DNA of 64,000 nucleotides, from positions 496,001 to 560,000 of the forward strand of contig UBZT01000009.1 of the NCBI GenBank assembly GCA_900470155.1. The letters are read 5' to 3'. The position numbers and the translations under genes are program-made. This document shows, piece by piece, positions 8,280 through 19,849 of the stretch. The notes beneath the pieces were generated by a model. That model was given only the letters and a program-made list of their open reading frames with translations, was not told where the DNA came from and did no database searches. Every line of letters starts with the position of its first letter. Position 1 is the stretch's first letter. Source of the DNA: Hyphomicrobiales bacterium. Lineage in GTDB: Bacteria; Pseudomonadota; Alphaproteobacteria; Rhizobiales; Rhizobiaceae.

Positions 8280-8400
8280 AATGCCCGGAGGCCATCGGCG
8301 TGGCCGCCAAACGCAAAAGACGTGCACGCCCGGAACGGGGTGAAATCCGTGACGTGCCGGGAACGCCCACAGGTTTCGATGGGACGGGAGACGATCGCCT
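8280..8400 (+). promoter_or_regulatory. Cobalamin-riboswitch-like element, tentative
   Basis: The stretch contains, in the right order, GGAACGGGGTGAAATCCGTG (8332-8351), which resembles the conserved core of cobalamin riboswitches, and a 3' segment GGGACGGGAGACGATCGCC (8381-8399), similar to the B12 box. CCCGG (8329-8333) can pair with CCGGG (8357-8361) around the core. The conserved CCCCGCAACTGT is not recognisable and the distance to the B12 box is short, so this could be a minimal variant or a chance match. Confidence 0.3.
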
Positions 8401-8464
8401 CTTCCGTTCCGACAGCCACCGCGTTTAATGTGCGGCACGATTTATTCTGCGGGATGGTATATTC

Positions 8465-8944
8465 ATGTTCGAACTTGTTTGGCGCGGCGTCATCATCGGG
8501 ATCGGTGCAACGATGCTGATGGATCTCTGGGCCATTGCCCTTTATCGCCTGTTTGGTCAATCAAAGGCCAATTGGGCACCGGTCGGCCGTTGGTTCTGGC
8601 ACCTGCAGTATGGCAAGGTGTTCCATGACAGCATTGCCGACGCCACGCCTTACAAACATGAACTGGCTCTCGGCTGGATCAGCCATTATGCCGTTGGCAT
8701 CCTGTATGGCATCGTCCTCGCACTTTTGGCAGGCGCCGCATGGTTTGCCGCGCCGACATTCCTGCCCGCCTGGATCCTCGGCATTCTGACCGTCGGTGCC
8801 GGCTGGTTTCTGCTCCAGCCGGGCCTTGGAATCGGCTGGGCGGCATCAAAGACGCCCAACCCGACAAAGGTGCGCGCACTCAATCTGGCGGCGCACACGG
8901 TTTTTGCCCTCGGTCTTTGGGGCACCGCGCTGCTCATCCGCTGA
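8465..8944 (+). CDS. DUF2938 family membrane protein
   Basis: A 159-residue integral membrane protein with four hydrophobic segments (about residues 5-25, 75-95, 98-118 and 140-157). It matches my memory of the DUF2938 family, including GIGATMLMDLWAI at the start and a conserved ISHYAVGI...GW segment. Its function is not known to me. GGGATGG stands before the ATG. It follows the receptor by 214 bases that include a riboswitch-like element, so regulation separate from the receptor is possible. Confidence 0.75.
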   Translation: MFELVWRGVIIGIGATMLMDLWAIALYRLFGQSKANWAPVGRWFWHLQYGKVFHDSIADATPYKHELALGWISHYAVGILYGIVLALLAGAAWFAAPTFLPAWILGILTVGAGWFLLQPGLGIGWAASKTPNPTKVRALNLAAHTVFALGLWGTALLIR

Positions 8945-8966
8945 AATCGGTTACCGCGTCGGGAGA

Positions 8967-8993
8967 GTTCACGCCCATCAACCGGGCGTGAAC
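8967..8993. terminator. Hairpin between convergent genes
   Basis: GTTCACGCCC (8967-8976) and GGGCGTGAAC (8984-8993) form a perfect 10-bp stem with a 7-base loop between two convergent genes. It lacks a U run, so termination is less certain. Confidence 0.5.
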
Positions 8994-9001
8994 AAGGCGC
9001 C

Positions 9002-9928
9002 TCAGATATTGCCCGAGAACGTGTCGCAGGATCCGACATCGCCGCTGTCGTAGCCGCGTTTGAACCACGTCATCCGCTGGGCAGAGGTGCCATGATTGAA
9101 GGCGTCAGGCACGACATATCCCTGGCTGCGCTTCTGCAGCGTATCGTCGCCGATCTGCTGGGCGGCATTCAGTGCCTCTTCGAGGTCACCATTCGAAAGC
9201 AGGCCTTCCTTGTCGGCGCTCTTCGCCCAGATCCCGGCATAACAATCCGCCTGCAACTCGACGCGGACCGACATCTGGTTGGCTTCGCGCTCACCCATCG
9301 CCTGACGCTGGCGGTTGAACTCCGGCAACACACCCGTCAGGTTCTGGACATGATGACCAACTTCGTGAGCGATTACATAGGCTTGAGCAAAGTCGCCCGC
9401 AGCATCGAACTGCTGCTCAAGCTGGCGGAAGAACGACGTGTCGAGATAGACCTTCTTGTCACCCGGGCAATAGAATGGTCCCGTCGCCGATGACGCTTGC
9501 CCGCAGGGCGAACTGGTTCCGCCATCGAACAGGACCATGGTCGGCTTCTGATAGGTCGCGCCGGACGCCTTGAAGATCTCGTCCCAAGTGGTTTCCGTCT
9601 CGGCAAGAACGGTCCGGACGAAGGCCGTCATCTCGTCATTGGCGGGGCCAGACGGCGCTTGGCCGACCTGCTGTTCATAGCCGGATCCCGAGCCGGACAC
9701 ATTGCCCTCGCCCAGGACCTGCAGCATGTCGATGCCCATTGCCTTGAGAATGAAATAGATCACCACAAGAAAGATGATCGTGCCGATGCTCAAGCCACCA
9801 CCGCGACGACCGCCCATTGGGATCTGGATGCCCGATCGACCGAAGGGGTTACGCCCCATCCCGCCGCCGGAAGAGTTGCCGCGGCGATCCTCGATATTGT
9901 CCGATTGACGTCGGCCCTTCCATTCCAT
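9002..9928 (-). CDS. Neutral zinc metallopeptidase, YpfJ family
   Basis: A 308-residue membrane-anchored protein. After a glycine/arginine-rich N-terminus (MEWKGRRQSDN, GGRRGGG) there is one transmembrane helix at about residues 46-64, then a periplasmic domain with the HEVGH zinc motif at 188-192, a typical HExxH. The segment PFYCPGDKKVYLDTSFF is also characteristic of this family. The start is put at 9928, not further upstream, because GGAGGGGAC precedes it and the family begins with this sequence. The substrate is unknown. Confidence 0.9.
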   Translation of the reverse strand: MEWKGRRQSDNIEDRRGNSSGGGMGRNPFGRSGIQIPMGGRRGGGLSIGTIIFLVVIYFILKAMGIDMLQVLGEGNVSGSGSGYEQQVGQAPSGPANDEMTAFVRTVLAETETTWDEIFKASGATYQKPTMVLFDGGTSSPCGQASSATGPFYCPGDKKVYLDTSFFRQLEQQFDAAGDFAQAYVIAHEVGHHVQNLTGVLPEFNRQRQAMGEREANQMSVRVELQADCYAGIWAKSADKEGLLSNGDLEEALNAAQQIGDDTLQKRSQGYVVPDAFNHGTSAQRMTWFKRGYDSGDVGSCDTFSGNI

Positions 9929-10004
9929 GCTTGTCCCCTCCGCGGCTGCAATTCGCCTGCTCAACGTCACATTAGGATAAAGCGTTCCATCACGCCATTG
10001 CGGT

Positions 10005-10676
10005 TTAGCTTTTCGCGTAGCGATATTCACCGCCGCGCTGCAGGGCATGCTGGTAGGCAGGCCGGGCCCGGATCGCTTCCATCCATTGCCTGAGCACTGT
10101 GGTGTCTCGTTCGTGCCCGATCGCCGACATGGCACCTTCGACCGGAAAACTCATGGCAATATCGGCTGCCGAGAACTGTGGGCCGGCAAACCAGCCGTCT
10201 CGGGCAAGTTCCGACGTCCACAGCGCCAGATGATCGGCGACTTGCGGATCGATCAGCTTGCGGCGCACCCCGTCCGAAATCATTCTCGCCACCGGCCTGA
10301 TAAAGAATGGCACCTGGCCTGGAATGCGGGCGAAGATCAGTTTCATCACCAAAAGCGGCATCGCCGAGCCTTCGGCATAATGCATCCAGTAACGATAGCG
10401 CAGGTACTCGTCCGTGCCTGCGGGCGGATGCAGTGTCTTCCCGCCATAGGTCTCGATCAGGTAGTCCATGATCGCACCGCTCTCGGCGATCACTCCGCCA
10501 TCGTCGACGATCACCGGCGATTTTCCGAGCGGATGTATTGCCTTGAGGCTGTCGGGCGCTCGATAGTCCGATGTCCGCTTGTAGGTTTTCACATCGTATG
10601 CAAGGCCCAGTTCTTCCAACAGCCAAAGAATGCGATGCGCGCGGGAATTGTCGAGATAGTGAACGGTGATCATCAA
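10005..10676 (-). CDS. Glutathione S-transferase family protein
   Basis: A 223-residue cytosolic GST. The N-terminal thioredoxin-like domain starts ITVHYLDNSRAHRILWLLEELGLAYDV and has the glutathione-contacting PLGKSPVIVDDGGVIAESGAI near residues 50-70; the C-terminal helical domain follows. The substrate is unknown; it resembles bacterial GSTs used in detoxification. A second ATG one codon later is equally possible as the start. It is followed by the metallopeptidase gene on the same strand, with a 76-base gap. Confidence 0.9.
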   Translation of the reverse strand: MMITVHYLDNSRAHRILWLLEELGLAYDVKTYKRTSDYRAPDSLKAIHPLGKSPVIVDDGGVIAESGAIMDYLIETYGGKTLHPPAGTDEYLRYRYWMHYAEGSAMPLLVMKLIFARIPGQVPFFIRPVARMISDGVRRKLIDPQVADHLALWTSELARDGWFAGPQFSAADIAMSFPVEGAMSAIGHERDTTVLRQWMEAIRARPAYQHALQRGGEYRYAKS

Positions 10677-10851
10677 TTATTTCCGGTTTCATCTGTCCGC
10701 TCGCTATTTAGGGCCCACAGCGCCAAGGTCGAACAATTTTCTCCGCGCACGTCCCGTCCGGTATCGAGGCGCTGTGATGGCGCTGGCCCGCTACGGGCAC
10801 GCGTGCCACTATCACGCCAACAAGACTGAATCACTTTGGGAGGAGTGACCT

Positions 10852-11886
10852 ATGAAGGCCATGCGACTGGAGGCCGTCGGCCAGCTTTTCGTCTGCGATA
10901 TCGACAAGCCGATCCCCGGACCGGATGACCTTCTGGTCAGGGTCGAGGCCTGCGGCGTCTGCGGCACCGACCGGCATCTCTTCCATGGTGAATTCCCCTC
11001 GACCCCGCCCGTTACCCTTGGCCACGAATTCAGCGGCATCGTCGAAGCCATGGGAACGTCGGTGACGGGATTTTCCGTCGGCGACCGCATCACCGGCGAT
11101 CCCAACATCGCCTGCGGCCGCTGCCCGCAATGCGCAGCCGGACGCGTCAATCTCTGCCGCAACCTGCAGGCCATCGGCATTCACCGCGACGGCGGCTTTG
11201 CCGACTACGTCCTGGTTCCCCAAAAACAGGCGTTTCTCCTGCCAGCTGGTCTCGACCCGCTGCACGGTGCCTTCTGCGAGCCGCTCGCCTGCTGCCTGCA
11301 CGGTATCGACATTGCGGGGATCAGGGCCGGCTCATCCGTCGTCGTGCTCGGCGGTGGCGTCATCGGCCTGTTGACCGTGCAACTCGCCCACCACGCTGGC
11401 GCAACCACGGTGATCCTCTCCACCCGGCAGGCATCGCGCCGCGCGCTTGCCGAGGAAATCGGCGCCACCGCAAGCGTCGATCCGACGACGGACGATATCA
11501 TCGATCAGATAGCCGGCGCGAACGGCCTGATGCCCGGCGGTGTCGATGTCGTCATCGAATGTGCCGGGGTCGCCGAAACCGTCCAGCAATCGTTCCGCCT
11601 GGCAAAAGCCGGCGGCACCGTTGTCATCCTCGGCGTCATGCCTCAGGGCGCAAAGGTCGAAATCGAACCCTTCGACATCCTGTTTCGAGAGCTCAGGGTG
11701 CTCGGCTCCTTCATCAACCCCTTCGTCCACCGCCGCGCCGCCGATCTCGTCGCATCGGGCGCCATCGAGATCGACAGGCTGATCTCGCGAAAGGTATCGC
11801 TCGAAGACGCTGTCGACGTCGTTTCCCAGCCGCCGGCAGCTGGCGAGGTCAAGGTCCTGATCGTGCCGGGGCTGACTACCGGTTAG
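10852..11886 (+). CDS. Zinc-dependent alcohol dehydrogenase (polyol/threonine type)
   Basis: A 344-residue MDR-family oxidoreductase. The N-terminal GroES-like domain holds the catalytic-zinc segment CGVCGTDRHLFHGEFP followed by GHEFSG, and the structural-zinc cysteines in CGRCPQCAAGRVNLC (near residue 90). The Rossmann fold has GGGVIGLL near residue 165. This arrangement is closest to sorbitol/xylitol or threonine dehydrogenases that use NAD(H); the substrate is not determinable. GGGAGGAG is placed well before the ATG. It is a single gene convergent with the 2H phosphoesterase. Confidence 0.9.
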   Translation: MKAMRLEAVGQLFVCDIDKPIPGPDDLLVRVEACGVCGTDRHLFHGEFPSTPPVTLGHEFSGIVEAMGTSVTGFSVGDRITGDPNIACGRCPQCAAGRVNLCRNLQAIGIHRDGGFADYVLVPQKQAFLLPAGLDPLHGAFCEPLACCLHGIDIAGIRAGSSVVVLGGGVIGLLTVQLAHHAGATTVILSTRQASRRALAEEIGATASVDPTTDDIIDQIAGANGLMPGGVDVVIECAGVAETVQQSFRLAKAGGTVVILGVMPQGAKVEIEPFDILFRELRVLGSFINPFVHRRAADLVASGAIEIDRLISRKVSLEDAVDVVSQPPAAGEVKVLIVPGLTTG

Positions 11887-11892
11887 TGGCGT

Positions 11893-12624
11893 TCAGGCGG
11901 AAGACGTCTTCGGTGCAAACACCAGCAGTTCCTCGAAATGGTTCATGTCCTCGAAAGTGCAGAAGGCCGGAGGATTGAGTTCGATCACCGGCGCGCTTTG
12001 CCGAATATCGGCAACAATCTGATCCAGAAACGGCTGCCAGCGCAGGATTTCGGCATCGTCGAAATATCGGAGCATATAGGCGAAAGTAATGTGAAACTTG
12101 TAGGTGTCGTGGTCCGGATGCCGATAGCCGAAGAGATTGGCAAGCCGGTCGCGCCACGCCTTCAAGGCTCCACGATCTTCCATCGACACGCCATCGAGAA
12201 CGAGGCCGAGAGGCGTAGCTTGCGTCACTTCAACCTTAAATGCCGGCCCTGACTCGAAACCTGCGAGCCTGTCCATCAATATACCAGTCATATCATCGAT
12301 CGGTGTATTCAATGGTACGTCCGCAGGCCAGTAAGGGAGCTCTCGCCTCGTCTCGATGATCCCCTGGAACAAGGTCATGTGGAGGCTCGTTTCTGCCGTA
12401 AAGGCCAGTTGTTTTGCGCCTTGCATCTGCCGATATTTCGCCCTCGCGGTAGAGATTGCTGCGTCACTCGCCGATCCCGACGCTATGTGACAGACAACCG
12501 TATTTCCGCATTCGCGAATAAATTCCCCCGCGGCTGAATAGCGCGATCCAAGATGTGCAGGAGGATGCGAGTTTAGAGTCTGCGAGAAGTCGCGAAGATG
12601 TGGGTACATGTCAACAGGTGCCAT
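11893..12624 (-). CDS. 2H phosphoesterase-like protein (DUF1868)
   Basis: A 243-residue protein with the two H-x-T motifs of the 2H phosphoesterase superfamily: HMT at residues 82-84 in SLHMTLFQG, and HIT at 178-180 in YKFHITFAYML. Together they form a catalytic pair that hydrolyses cyclic phosphodiesters in related enzymes. The sequence fits the DUF1868 family. The natural substrate is unknown; 2',3'-cyclic or oligonucleotide phosphates are possible by analogy. It is a lone gene. Confidence 0.75.
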   Translation of the reverse strand: MAPVDMYPHLRDFSQTLNSHPPAHLGSRYSAAGEFIRECGNTVVCHIASGSASDAAISTARAKYRQMQGAKQLAFTAETSLHMTLFQGIIETRRELPYWPADVPLNTPIDDMTGILMDRLAGFESGPAFKVEVTQATPLGLVLDGVSMEDRGALKAWRDRLANLFGYRHPDHDTYKFHITFAYMLRYFDDAEILRWQPFLDQIVADIRQSAPVIELNPPAFCTFEDMNHFEELLVFAPKTSSA

Positions 12625-12781
12625 CGAGATCCCTCATAAGAGCAGACGCTCCATAGCAGTTAAATGTGACGGTTTCGTTCGACCGCCCACCTGCCGACAA
12701 TATCCATCGCAGGCCGGTTCACCCACACCGGTCCGCAAGGACTTTGATCTACGTCAAATTCGGTGACATTCTAGCGCAGAT

Positions 12782-13720
12782 TCATAGCTGCTCGCGGACG
12801 CCAAGCGAAGAACTTGGACAACCCCGTCTGGCCCTGCCCTGAACATAAGCGACGATGGAAATCGAGATCGCGGCCACGACAATGCCTGCAATGACATCAA
12901 CCAGGTAGTGCCCCCCATGGGTCAGCGTTGAAACGATCATCAAAACGTTCAGCACGGCCACAGGGTAACGAAGCAAAGACTGCCTAAACGCAAACACAGC
13001 ACAAAGTATAGCAACCGCAGTATGCACAGATGGAAAGGTCAGAATTCCTTGCGAGCTGTCGAGTGACAGGATGAATGACCGATTGTCCCGTACCGAATGA
13101 AATTCCTGCAAGAACGCATACCCGAAGTAGGAATCTATAGATGAAAGCGAATGGGGTTCGATCCCGTAGGTCACGAGTGCACCAACTGCAGGAAACCAGA
13201 TAGAAGTTACGCTGGCCAACAACCCCACCAAACCATAACTCAAAATTAGGCCAAACGCAGATTCGGGCTGTTTGAGTATGATCAAAAGCATCGGCAAAAC
13301 CATCAATTGCATGGCAAAAGACGCGTAAGCGTGCAGTAGCATCCAAGACAAAATCGGAATCTCATCAACCTGCCGGATAAAACCAGGTCCATCAAAAAGG
13401 AGCCATTGATCCAGCCAGAGGAGAAAATTATCCGCCCGGGGATAATTGAGAGAGATCGCCAGATAAGAAGAAATCAGAACCAAGACCGACAACGCGATCC
13501 CACAGACCAAAGCCTCCATGATCAGGGCGAATTTAGGTAAACCCCGTAACCTGCAGAACAAAGCCGATGCCGCGACCAATGCTGAGACGGATACGATCGG
13601 TGCGATTGAATCCTGGTCAAGAACAATTTTGGACTGCGTCAACAGCGCTAAAACAAACACCCCACTGGTGAATACAAATCCGAAAAGCGCCAAGCGCACA
13701 TTCGCCAGTTCGGATGACAT
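12782..13720 (-). CDS. PAP2 superfamily membrane phosphatase
   Basis: A 312-residue integral membrane protein with about seven hydrophobic segments. The C-terminal half carries the PAP2 signatures as variants: FPSVHTAVA (the PSGH motif) and THGGHYLVDVIAG (the SRxxxxxHxxxD motif), with the catalytic His in each. Such proteins remove phosphate from lipid phosphates; this form resembles the inositol-phosphoceramide-synthase-like PAP2 subgroup. I chose the ATG at 13720, with GGAG eight bases upstream, over an ATG at 13762 that has no ribosome binding site. Base composition is lower in GC than its neighbours. Confidence 0.8.
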   Translation of the reverse strand: MSSELANVRLALFGFVFTSGVFVLALLTQSKIVLDQDSIAPIVSVSALVAASALFCRLRGLPKFALIMEALVCGIALSVLVLISSYLAISLNYPRADNFLLWLDQWLLFDGPGFIRQVDEIPILSWMLLHAYASFAMQLMVLPMLLIILKQPESAFGLILSYGLVGLLASVTSIWFPAVGALVTYGIEPHSLSSIDSYFGYAFLQEFHSVRDNRSFILSLDSSQGILTFPSVHTAVAILCAVFAFRQSLLRYPVAVLNVLMIVSTLTHGGHYLVDVIAGIVVAAISISIVAYVQGRARRGCPSSSLGVREQL

Positions 13721-14075
13721 TCGCTGCGCTCCATAGACTTGAATCCGCCCACGAAAATGCATTGTGGAAATTAAGATTCAGTTCGAGCTGTCAGAGGCCA
13801 CGCCCTCGCTCTAAATCACCGAATGTCGGCTACCAATTGGGTTGATAGGCTTATAGACGCGGTCAGATGTGGAACAGCAACTGAAAGGCACGCCAAACAC
13901 TTGAATACCCACGCCTGCGGCGGGTGTATGCAGTGTTGCTGATGCTCCACCTGTGAAAAGGTGCTGGTCAGAATATCTCCAAATTTTCCCCGCCAATTAT
14001 TCAGTTTCGGGGTTCCTTCTCACACAACATTTCCCTATAAGCCGCTTCTAGCCTGAAAAGACCATCTATCTGCGC
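13721..14075. other. Gap upstream of carB, no gene seen
   Basis: The interval between the PAP2 gene and the carB leader has no credible reading frame. A possible -10 box TATAAG lies at 14036-14041, with only a poor -35 candidate. It would start a short leader running into the hairpin at 14076-14109. Confidence 0.4.
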
Positions 14076-14109
14076 CCGGCCGGTGAGCTCATCACCTTGG
14101 CCGGTTTTT
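14076..14109 (+). terminator. Terminator-like hairpin in the carB leader (possible attenuator)
   Basis: CCGGCC (14076-14081) pairs with GGCCGG (14099-14104) and GGTGA (14082-14086) with TCACC (14092-14096), with a 2-base bulge and a 5-base loop. Five T follow (14105-14109). It ends 27 bases before the carB ATG. Confidence 0.6.
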
Positions 14110-14136
14110 CGCGCAGGTCACAGAACGGATAGAGCC

Positions 14137-17631
<3,495 letters not shown>

Positions 17632-17671
17632 TCGGATACCGGGAGCGCTCGCTCCTGGCATCACAAGCAAC

Positions 17672-17693
17672 GAAACGGGCATTTGCCCGTTTC
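17672..17693 (+). terminator. Terminator hairpin after carB
   Basis: GAAACGGGCA (17672-17681) and TGCCCGTTTC (17684-17693) form a 10-bp perfect stem with a 2-base loop. A second weaker hairpin, GGGAGCG/CGCTCC, precedes it at about 17641-17656. The TOPRIM gene starts only 16 bases further on. Confidence 0.7.
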
Positions 17694-17709
17694 CCCATTT
17701 CGGATAACT

Positions 17710-18426
17710 ATGATCGTCATGGCTGGCGATGGACCCGAACCGGTTTCGACGGCGCCTGCCGTCGATGCTCGGCCGCAGGACATGGATCTGTTTGGCTACG
17801 AACGCGGTCCCGACGCGCCGATCCGGGCAACTGCAAGGGCAATAGAGGCGGCAGCGAGCGCACGTAGCGTCATTCTCGTCGAAGGCATCAGCGACCAGAT
17901 TGCTCTCGAAACGACGGCCCTGCGACTCGGTCTCGATCTGGTGTCGAGACGCATTGTCGTCGTTCCCGTCGGCGGCATCGCTTCAATGAGCCGTTACCTT
18001 TCCCATTTCCTGGCCAGCGAGGCGAAGCCGCTGATCAGTGGCCTGTTTGACGGCGCAGAAGCGCCGCTCTTGCTGAGAGCCGTCCAGCGTGCCGATCAGG
18101 CGCAGTGGTCGAACGCGACCGACCTCAGGCAACTCGGCTTCTTCCTGTGCGATCGCGACCTCGAGGACGAACTTCTCCGTGCCGTCAGCAGACAGGCCGT
18201 TGAAGCGATCCTGAACGAGCAGGGAGACCAGCGGGCGTTCCAGACGCTCCAACGTCAGGACGCGTGGCGAGACCGCCCGTTTCACGATCAACTTCGGCGT
18301 TTCCTCGCGGCTGGAGCCGGACGAAAGCTGCGCTACGCAAGGCACTTGGCCCTCGCGATCACCGCGGACCACACGCCTGCCCCCTTGCTCAACGTCCTGT
18401 CCCGGGCAGCATCCAGCGTCGAATGA
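17710..18426 (+). CDS. Stand-alone TOPRIM-like protein (OLD-type)
   Basis: A roughly 238-residue soluble protein. Near residues 54-62 it has VILVEGISDQIALE, matching the first TOPRIM motif (Glu58, followed by Asp62) of OLD-family nucleases. A second acidic loop GLFDGAEA (Asp114, Glu117) falls where TOPRIM domains carry DxD, here changed to DGAE. No ATPase domain is present, although TOPRIM is usually fused to one in OLD proteins. It might be a nuclease or a nucleotidyl hydrolase; the function is not established. The start is uncertain among ATGs at 17710, 17719 and one at 17781. It lies directly after carB. Confidence 0.6.
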   Translation: MIVMAGDGPEPVSTAPAVDARPQDMDLFGYERGPDAPIRATARAIEAAASARSVILVEGISDQIALETTALRLGLDLVSRRIVVVPVGGIASMSRYLSHFLASEAKPLISGLFDGAEAPLLLRAVQRADQAQWSNATDLRQLGFFLCDRDLEDELLRAVSRQAVEAILNEQGDQRAFQTLQRQDAWRDRPFHDQLRRFLAAGAGRKLRYARHLALAITADHTPAPLLNVLSRAASSVE

Positions 18427-18440
18427 CCAGAACAGGTCTC

Positions 18441-18469
18441 TTGACGTTCCCCATCGCGACCGCTATTGA
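18441..18469 (+). promoter_or_regulatory. Promoter of the ArsR-AHSA1 operon
   Basis: TTGACG (18441-18446) and TATTGA (18464-18469) are separated by 17 bases, giving a transcript start near 18476. Confidence 0.6.
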
Positions 18470-18482
18470 ACCCATAAGTTAA

Positions 18483-18498
18483 TTAACCGATCGGCTAA
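18483..18498. promoter_or_regulatory. Probable ArsR operator
   Basis: TTAACCGATCGGCTAA is a 16-bp dyad with a single mismatched pair, placed between the expected transcript start and the ArsR start codon. This is where an autorepressor of this type would bind. Confidence 0.55.
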
Positions 18499-18500
18499 CT

Positions 18501-18857
18501 ATGAGCAACGATCCACTATCCATTACACTCTCGGCGCTCGCCGACCCGACACGTCGGGCGATCCTGGCACGTCTGTCCAAGGGCGAGGCGACGGTCAACG
18601 AACTGGCCGCCCCCTTCGACATCAGCCTCCCGGCGGTTTCCAAACATCTGAAGGTGCTGGAACGCGCCCGGCTGATCTCGCGCGGACGCAGCGCCCAATG
18701 GCGGCCCTGCCGGATTGAACCGGAACCCTTGAAGACCGTCGACGGCTGGCTGGGAGACTATCGCACGCTTTGGGAACACCGCCTCAACCGGCTCGAGGAC
18801 TATATCGCGACACTTGAGACCGAGGCGAAGAACACGGAGGACACAAATGACCGATAA
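18501..18857 (+). CDS. ArsR family transcriptional regulator
   Basis: A 118-residue winged-helix regulator. DPLSITLSALADPTRRAILARLSKGEATVNELAAPFDISLPAVSKHLKVLERARLI is the classic ArsR fold, with the recognition helix in LPAVSKHLKVLE. No metal-binding cysteine cluster (ELCVCDL type) is present, so it is of the metal-independent kind usually paired with AHSA1/SRPBCC proteins. Its last 11 bases overlap the following SRPBCC gene, which ensures joint translation. It most likely represses its own operon through the dyad at 18483-18498 and is released by an unknown hydrophobic ligand. Confidence 0.93.
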   Translation: MSNDPLSITLSALADPTRRAILARLSKGEATVNELAAPFDISLPAVSKHLKVLERARLISRGRSAQWRPCRIEPEPLKTVDGWLGDYRTLWEHRLNRLEDYIATLETEAKNTEDTNDR

Positions 18858-19293
18858 GATGGAAATCCTCAACGACCGTCTGTTTGCCGTCGACCCCGCA
18901 ACCCTGTTCGAGGCGTTTGCCGATCCGCACAAGCTGAAGCACTGGTGGGGGCCACATGACTTCACCAATCGCATCGACGAATTCGATTTTCGCGAAGGCG
19001 GCAGCTGGCGCATCACCATGAGCGCCGCAAACGGCACCGATTTCGACAACCATTCGACCTTCCAGGAAATCATCCCCGACAAGCATATTGCCTTCCTGCA
19101 TCACGAACCGATGCACATCTACACGATGGAAATGCGCTTCGTGCCTGAAGACAAAGGCACCAGACTCCATTGGCGCATGCTGTTCGATGCGACCGCGGAA
19201 AATCTGGCACTGCAGAAATACATCGCTGCGGCCAACGAGCAGAATTTCGACCGGCTGCAAGCAGTTCTCGACCTGACGGCAGGAGACCGCTGA
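18847..19293 (+). CDS. SRPBCC (AHSA1-like) domain protein
   Basis: A 148-residue protein of the START/Bet v1-like superfamily in the AHSA1 subgroup. VDPATLFEAFADPHKLKHWWGPHDFTN near the N-terminus is the typical entrance; DFREGGSWRITM follows. These proteins hold a deep hydrophobic pocket, and the ligand is unknown. The start ATG overlaps the end of the ArsR gene and has GGAGGAC seven bases upstream. The next gene is a paralogue one base away. Confidence 0.9.
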   Translation: MTDKMEILNDRLFAVDPATLFEAFADPHKLKHWWGPHDFTNRIDEFDFREGGSWRITMSAANGTDFDNHSTFQEIIPDKHIAFLHHEPMHIYTMEMRFVPEDKGTRLHWRMLFDATAENLALQKYIAAANEQNFDRLQAVLDLTAGDR

Positions 19294-19294
19294 A

Positions 19295-19765
19295 ATGAAA
19301 ACGCACTATGATCCCGCCAAGATTCTCCAGGTTGATCGCCTCGTCGGGGCGCCGATCGACCTCGTGTTCAAGATGTTTACCGATGCCGGCCATCTCGACC
19401 AATGGTGGGGTCCAGACGGCTTCCGCAACGAAACTCACGAGATGGATTTCTCCGTTGGCGGGCTTTGGCGCTATACGATGCATGGGCCGGACGGCAAGGA
19501 TTGGCCCAACTGGATCCGCTATCAGGATATCAGCCCACCCACGCGCATTGCCTATGCCCATGGCGGAGAAGCCGGCGAGCCGGCGCATTTCGACGGCGTC
19601 ATCACCTTGCAGACCGAGGGCGACAAGACCCGGGTCACAATCACCTTGATCTTCCCGACCACACAAGCCCGCGACGCGACAATCGAGTTCGGTGCCGTTG
19701 ATGGCGGAAAACAGACTTTGGCGCGACTGGATGCTTATGTCAGTGGACTGACGACGCCCGGTTAG
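19295..19765 (+). CDS. Second SRPBCC (AHSA1-like) domain protein
   Basis: A 156-residue AHSA1-type protein, paralogous to the gene upstream: VDRLVGAPIDLVFKMFTDAGHLDQWWGPDGFRN, then MDFSVGGLWRYTMHGPDGKDW. It starts one base after the preceding stop codon, so all three genes form one operon. The function is unknown; a role as ligand carrier or stress protein is inferred from the family only. Confidence 0.9.
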   Translation: MKTHYDPAKILQVDRLVGAPIDLVFKMFTDAGHLDQWWGPDGFRNETHEMDFSVGGLWRYTMHGPDGKDWPNWIRYQDISPPTRIAYAHGGEAGEPAHFDGVITLQTEGDKTRVTITLIFPTTQARDATIEFGAVDGGKQTLARLDAYVSGLTTPG

Positions 19766-19849
19766 ACCACGCCGGCAAGTGCAAACGGGATTTGCACTTG
19801 CCATTTCTGGTAATTCGCGAAAATCTCGGCCGGTTTCCGGGAGGAAGAG

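Noticed and set aside
10796-10807. 12-bp palindrome GGCACGCGTGCC before the alcohol dehydrogenase
   Set aside because: GC-rich palindromes of this size are expected by chance in such DNA; no second element supports it.
13811-13996. 61-codon frame before carB
   Set aside because: No ribosome binding site or family; low-information sequence.
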